Shown here piece by piece: positions 60,201 to 64,000 of a stretch of DNA of 64,000 bases. The stretch spans positions 124,001 through 188,000 of the forward strand of contig NZ_JAHVHT010000006.1 of the NCBI RefSeq assembly GCF_019802125.1, read 5' to 3'. Within the stretch, counting starts at the first letter, position 1. Each line of letters starts with the position of its first letter. The notes under the pieces are model-generated. The model did not search any database, had not been told where the DNA came from, and saw nothing but the letters and a program-made list of their open reading frames with translations. This DNA comes from Tateyamaria omphalii (lineage in GTDB: Bacteria > Pseudomonadota > Alphaproteobacteria > Rhodobacterales > Rhodobacteraceae). The position numbers and the translations under genes were made by a program.

Positions 60201-61697
60201 CTAGCCCAACTGATCCGCGAAGGTTTCGATCAGCTTGTGCTTGAGGATCTTGCCCGTCGGTGCTGCGGGCAATGATGTCGCCAACACGTAGCGCGCCGGT
60301 CGTTTGTACCCCGTCAGACGATCCCTGACGAACGCGCGCAAATCTTCCTCGGACGGACCGCCATCGTGCGGGACCTGCACGAAGGCCAGCACCTCTTCAT
60401 CCCCGCCAATCGACCGCCCGACAACGGCGGCTTGGACGACCTCCGGATGATCGTTCAACGCGGCTTCGACCTCGGGCGGGAAGACGTTGAAGCCGCCGTG
60501 GATGATCAGTTCCTTGGCCCGTCCACGAATATACAGCCTGCCCTCGGCGTCGATCTCTCCCAGATCGCCCGTGCGCAGCCAGCCGTCCTCGCCCAGCACC
60601 TTGGCCGTCTCGGTCGGGTTGCGAAAGTAGCCCTTCATCACATGCGGCCCGCGGGTCAGCACCTCGCCGCCTGGCACGTCGTCATCAATGGCGATCTCGA
60701 TACCCGGTAAAGCGGGGCCGACGGAGGTGTCCGGATCGCCGATGGCGTTGCGGGTGGCGGCGGTTCCGGCGGTGCTTTCGGTCATGCCGTAGCCGTTCTG
60801 GATCGCGACGCCGTAGAACGCTTCTGCTTCGCGCTTCCAGGTGGGGTCGAGCGGCGCGGCGCCGGAGGAGACGTAGCGGAGGGTTTTTGAGCCGAGTGCC
60901 GTTTCCCCGAGCGCCTTGGCGTGGGCCATGAGGAGCGCGTGCATTTGGGGGACGGCAGAGAACAGGGTGATGCCGTCGCGCAGGGCGTCGAAGACATCGG
61001 CCACGATGAAGCGAGGGATCGGGCGGACGGGGGCGCCGGCGTGGATGGCGGCGACAACAACGGAGCAAAGGCCGAAGACGTGGGTCGTGGGCAGGACGCC
61101 GTAGATGAGATCGTCATGGTGCATGCCGCGGAGTTCGGCGCTGGTTTTGCCGCCGAAGCGGACGTTGTCGTGGGTGAGCATGACGCCTTTGGGGTCGCCC
61201 GTGGTGCCGGTGGTGTAGAGGAGGACGGCGACGTCGCTGTCCCCGGCAAAACTGTCCCCGCGGGGACAGTGCAGGGTAAGCTCGCCCCATGCGCCGGATA
61301 TTGTGCTGGCGTCTAAATCTGCGATTTTTTTCTGTGCGGTGATGCTGTGCTTTTCGGCATCGGGCGAGACCTGTGTGGTGAAGAACACTGCTTTTGGCTC
61401 GGCATGGGCATTGACGCGGGCCAGTTCGGCCTCAGTCTGGCGCGCGTTCACCGGTACCGCGATGGCCCCGATGCGCCATGTGGCGAAGAGGGCCGCGACC
61501 TTGGCCGCGCAGTTTTCCGAGACGATCATCACGCGGTCGCCTGGGCCGATGCCTTTGGCCTTCAGCACATCGGCAATATCGTCTGCGGCGGCGCTCAGTC
61601 CCCGATAGGTCAGGCGCGCGCCGGTCACATCTTCCAGGGCCAGCGCATCGGGCCGTGTCGCCACCTGGTGGGCCAGAAGGTCGTAGACGCTAGGCAC
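60201..61697 (-). CDS. AMP-forming acyl-CoA ligase
   Basis: A 498-residue ANL-superfamily enzyme that activates a carboxylic acid with ATP and CoA. The P-loop YTTGTTGDPKGVM is near residue 155, GYGMTES near 300, TGDLGEID near 375 and the catalytic Lys near the C terminus in PTGKILKHKL. The GTG at 61697 overlaps the thioesterase stop and starts right at the family N terminus (VYDLLAHQV); extensions upstream are shadow sequence. It is operonic with a thioesterase and two acyl-CoA dehydrogenases; the acid is unknown. Confidence 0.9.
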   Translation of the reverse strand: MPSVYDLLAHQVATRPDALALEDVTGARLTYRGLSAAADDIADVLKAKGIGPGDRVMIVSENCAAKVAALFATWRIGAIAVPVNARQTEAELARVNAHAEPKAVFFTTQVSPDAEKHSITAQKKIADLDASTISGAWGELTLHCPRGDSFAGDSDVAVLLYTTGTTGDPKGVMLTHDNVRFGGKTSAELRGMHHDDLIYGVLPTTHVFGLCSVVVAAIHAGAPVRPIPRFIVADVFDALRDGITLFSAVPQMHALLMAHAKALGETALGSKTLRYVSSGAAPLDPTWKREAEAFYGVAIQNGYGMTESTAGTAATRNAIGDPDTSVGPALPGIEIAIDDDVPGGEVLTRGPHVMKGYFRNPTETAKVLGEDGWLRTGDLGEIDAEGRLYIRGRAKELIIHGGFNVFPPEVEAALNDHPEVVQAAVVGRSIGGDEEVLAFVQVPHDGGPSEEDLRAFVRDRLTGYKRPARYVLATSLPAAPTGKILKHKLIETFADQLG

Positions 61698-62112
61698 CCT
61701 TGACCCGTTTGTAGACACCCGTGGAGGTGGCGAGGACGGTGCCGTTTTCGTCTTCCAGCCGTCCTTCGGTGAAGATGGTGCTGCGGCCTCCGCCAGCCAC
61801 TTCGCCCGTCGCAACCACCACACCCGTGCTGGCGGGGGCGAGGTAGTTGGTCGTCATGGTGAGTGTGGCGACTTTGGTGCTGCCATCGTTCTCGCCGGTG
61901 CGCGCGGCCGCAAAGCCCATCGCGTTGTCGAGCATCGCGGACATGATGCCGCCATGCAAGCCACCGTGACGGTTGCCGTGCTGCGCGCCGATGTCGAGCC
62001 AGCAGCGCGACACGCCGTCCGCTTCCCGGATATCCACGACGTAGCCAAGCAGCGTCTGTGCGCCGGTTTCGTCGCGGATAATTCCGGGGCCGTCAGGCGG
62101 CAGAGAGGGCAA
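61690..62112 (-). CDS. PaaI-type hotdog thioesterase
   Basis: About 140 residues with the hotdog fold. HGNRHGGLHGGIMSAMLDNAMGFA carries the active-site region of PaaI-type acyl-CoA thioesterases. The start is uncertain: I used the TTG at 62112, which overlaps the end of the acyl-CoA dehydrogenase gene by 20 nt and has GGAACGG upstream. It likely hydrolyses a CoA intermediate of the same pathway. Confidence 0.78.
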   Translation of the reverse strand: MPSLPPDGPGIIRDETGAQTLLGYVVDIREADGVSRCWLDIGAQHGNRHGGLHGGIMSAMLDNAMGFAAARTGENDGSTKVATLTMTTNYLAPASTGVVVATGEVAGGGRSTIFTEGRLEDENGTVLATSTGVYKRVKGA

Positions 62113-63166
62113 TGAACCGTTCCATGTGGTAGTCCGTGTCGCCGAAGCGGTGATCGGCCATGACGATGCGCTTGGCAATGTGAGCCAGTTCGTATTCCTG
62201 CGTCATGGCGATGCCACCGTGCATCTGGATCGCTTCCTCGGCCACGAGCCGACCGATGCGGCCGATCAGGTTTTTGGAGGCGGAAAGATGCAGATCGGCG
62301 TCCTTGTCCTCGACGTAGCCTGCGGCGTTGATGACGGCGGAACGCGCCTGTTCCATCTCGATCAGCAGGTCGGACATGCGGTGCGCGAGCGCCTGGAAGG
62401 TGCCGATGGGCCGCCCGAATTGCTTGCGCGTCATCAGGTAGTCCTTGGTCAGCGCGGTGGCGGTTTCCATGGCGCCGAGCGCTTCGGCGCATTGGGCGAT
62501 GAGGGCGAGGCGGTTGGCGGCCTCGTAATCCGCGAGCGTCAGGCCCAGCGGTTCGCCTGGGGTATTGTCGAGCGTGACTTCCGCCGCGCGCCCCCCGGCG
62601 AGGAGTGGGTAGCCCTGGATGTCGAGGCCCTGTGCGCCCTTGTCCACGAGGTAGAGCGCGATGCTGTCGCCGTCCTTGGCCGAGACGATCAGGTGATCGG
62701 CGGCTTCGGCGTTCATCACGACGGCCTTGCGGCCTGTGAGTGTGTTGTCGGAAGCGGTCGTGTTCACGTGGTCGAGGTCATAGCGGCTGTCCGGTTCGCC
62801 ATGGGCCACGGCGAGGTGGAGGGCACCGCCGATGACCTGTTCGACCAAGTCCGGCTTGCCCGCCGCCGCGAGGAGGCGACCGCCGAGGAGCGCGCTGTCG
62901 AGCACCGGTTCGACCACGCCCGCGCGGCCCAGTTCCTCGAATACCACGGCGATGTCGAAGCCTGCGCCGCCGAAGCCGCCCTGCTCTTCGGTGAAGAGTG
63001 CGCCGAGGACGCCAAGCTCAGCCAGTTCGGTCCAGATTTCTGGAGAGAAGCCGGTGTCGGATTCGAGGATCTTGTTGCGCCGTTCGGTGCCGTATTGCTC
63101 GCGCAGATAGCGCCGCAGCGTATCCTGCAGCATCTGCCGTTCTTCGGTCAGGTTGAAGTTCATCAT
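62093..63166 (-). CDS. Acyl-CoA dehydrogenase, subunit-like (short partner)
   Basis: A 357-residue acyl-CoA dehydrogenase-fold protein. FNLTEERQMLQDTLRRYL starts the N-terminal helical domain and QMHGGIAMTQEYELAHIAKR ends the C-terminal domain. Its mid-domain is shortened compared with normal enzymes. It overlaps a second acyl-CoA dehydrogenase gene by four bases. Such adjacent unequal pairs form heterotetramers in steroid-type side-chain degradation, so this may be the beta-like chain (inference). Confidence 0.88.
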   Translation of the reverse strand: MMNFNLTEERQMLQDTLRRYLREQYGTERRNKILESDTGFSPEIWTELAELGVLGALFTEEQGGFGGAGFDIAVVFEELGRAGVVEPVLDSALLGGRLLAAAGKPDLVEQVIGGALHLAVAHGEPDSRYDLDHVNTTASDNTLTGRKAVVMNAEAADHLIVSAKDGDSIALYLVDKGAQGLDIQGYPLLAGGRAAEVTLDNTPGEPLGLTLADYEAANRLALIAQCAEALGAMETATALTKDYLMTRKQFGRPIGTFQALAHRMSDLLIEMEQARSAVINAAGYVEDKDADLHLSASKNLIGRIGRLVAEEAIQMHGGIAMTQEYELAHIAKRIVMADHRFGDTDYHMERFIALSAA

Positions 63167-64000
63167 GCGCCTCCGCTCATGGTCACCTTGGCGATGATGC
63201 CGCGCTGGATTTCGTTGGAGCCGCCGAAGATCGACAGCTTGCGATTGTTGAAGTACTGGCCCGCGACCGGGCCTGCATCCAGCGGATCGGGGATGCGATC
63301 GTTCGCTCCCTCGACCGCCTCGGACGCGAAGGGCATGGCGTAGGGGCCAACCGCGCGGCGCGCGAGGTCGTTGATTTCCTGACGCAGAATGGAGCCTTTG
63401 ACCTTGAGCATGGAGGCTTCGAGCCCTGGCGCTTCGCCTGCGGCGGCCTTGGAGATGATACGCAGGTTGGTGGTGGCCATGGCGCGCAGGTCAATCTCGA
63501 CCTGTGCCACGCGCGCGGCAAAGTGCGGGTTTTCGAGCAGCGGTTTGCCGTTGTGGTTGGCCGCCTTCGCGATGCGCTTGACCGCTTTCAGCCCCGCCTC
63601 GCTTGAGCCGACGCCGCCAAGCCCGGTGCGTTCGTGCGTGAGCAGGTATTTAGCATAGGTCCAGCCCTTGTTTTCCTCACCGACGAGGTTTTCCACCGGC
63701 ACTTTGACGTCGGTGAACCAAACCTCGTTCACCTCATGTGTGCCGTCGAGCAAGATGATGGGCCGCACTTCGACGCCGGGTGTGTCCATGTCGATCAGGA
63801 TGAAGCTGATGCCCTCCTGCTGCTTGGCATCCGGGTCCGTACGGACGAGGCAGAAAATCATGTTGGCGAATTGGCCGAGCGTCGTCCAGGTTTTCTGGCC
63901 GTTGACGATGTAGTGGTCGCCGTCGCGCACCGCCTTGGTTTTCAGCGAGGCGAGGTCGGAGCCCGCGCCCGGCTCGGAATAGCCCTGGCACCACCAGTCA
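63163..64000 (-). CDS. Acyl-CoA dehydrogenase, 5' end outside window
   Basis: The frame is open to the last base, so the N-terminal part lies beyond the window. The visible 279 codons include WCQGYSEPGAGSDLASLKTKA (FAD-binding signature), IVNGQKTWTT and the C-terminal SIFGGSNEIQRGIIAK. The position of the usual YEG catalytic Glu is FGG here, as in the class of FadE enzymes that use a Glu elsewhere. It is probably the catalytic partner of the adjacent shorter dehydrogenase. Confidence 0.92.
   Translation of the reverse strand, partial: DWWCQGYSEPGAGSDLASLKTKAVRDGDHYIVNGQKTWTTLGQFANMIFCLVRTDPDAKQQEGISFILIDMDTPGVEVRPIILLDGTHEVNEVWFTDVKVPVENLVGEENKGWTYAKYLLTHERTGLGGVGSSEAGLKAVKRIAKAANHNGKPLLENPHFAARVAQVEIDLRAMATTNLRIISKAAAGEAPGLEASMLKVKGSILRQEINDLARRAVGPYAMPFASEAVEGANDRIPDPLDAGPVAGQYFNNRKLSIFGGSNEIQRGIIAKVTMSGGA

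Noticed and set aside
1-64000. CRISPR arrays, tRNA or rRNA genes, insertion sequences
   Set aside because: No regular spacer-repeat array, no cloverleaf-like sequence and no transposase or integrase was seen on either strand.

Overview
The window is 64 kb of dense, GC-rich bacterial chromosome. It looks like an alphaproteobacterium of the Rhodobacterales (Roseobacter type). Reasons: TRAP and TTT solute transporters are prominent, the aglEFGAK and frcBCAK gene orders match those described in Sinorhizobium meliloti, and catabolic operons are packed with ATGA/TGATG overlaps. I see no rRNA, tRNA, CRISPR array, transposase, integrase or replication origin. Both window ends cut a gene: a glycoside hydrolase on the left and an acyl-CoA dehydrogenase on the right.

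Layout. (1) 2-2209: glycoside hydrolase related to GH101/GH129. (2) 2301-8094, minus: a luciferase-like FMN monooxygenase, an aldo/keto reductase and a flavin reductase, followed by a TRAP transporter (dctQMP). A divergent GntR regulator leads a Gfo/Idh/MocA dehydrogenase and an SDR (8170-10963). (3) 10956-20238: alpha-glucoside system, with a LacI regulator and GH1 beta-glucosidase on the minus strand and aglEFGAK on the plus strand. (4) 20235-26743: fructose/mannose/ribose system, with ROK repressor frcR, frcBCAK, a PfkB fructokinase and a D-lyxose/D-mannose isomerase. (5) 26730-30134: fused indolepyruvate ferredoxin oxidoreductase with a divergent Lrp regulator, then LysR, YceI and an SDR (to 33081). 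(6) 33510-47928: a two-way locus around an IclR regulator. The minus arm holds IclR, a class III aminotransferase, the TctBAC importer, a class I amidotransferase, a cytochrome P450 and a glutamine-synthetase-like ligase. The plus arm holds homoprotocatechuate meta-cleavage genes hpaE, hpaD, hpaG and hpaH with an aromatic amino acid decarboxylase among them. (7) 47921-60149: xylose/glucose system: xylFHG-like ABC transporter with glucokinase, xylR, xylA, xylB and rpe, interrupted by a CRTAC1/FG-GAP protein and a di-heme peroxidase. (8) 60201-64000, minus: CoA ligase, hotdog thioesterase and two acyl-CoA dehydrogenases.

How the parts work together. Three complete sugar modules (agl, frc, xyl) each have their own transporter, entry enzymes and regulator. 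Each has strong stem-loops directly after the binding-protein gene and candidate palindromic operators in its divergent promoter. The locus at 33.5-47.9 kb is the most unusual: it links amine-activating enzymes (gamma-glutamyl ligase plus amidotransferase), a P450, a transaminase and an aromatic amino acid decarboxylase to ring cleavage of 3,4-dihydroxyphenylacetate.

The least expected non-coding signal is a repeat of about 195 bp present twice (33288-33482 minus, 54972-55164 plus). Each copy starts about 26 nt after the stop codon of an unrelated gene, has a 148-bp core about 95% identical between copies, and ends in two hairpins plus a T-tract. One hairpin shows compensatory base changes between the copies.
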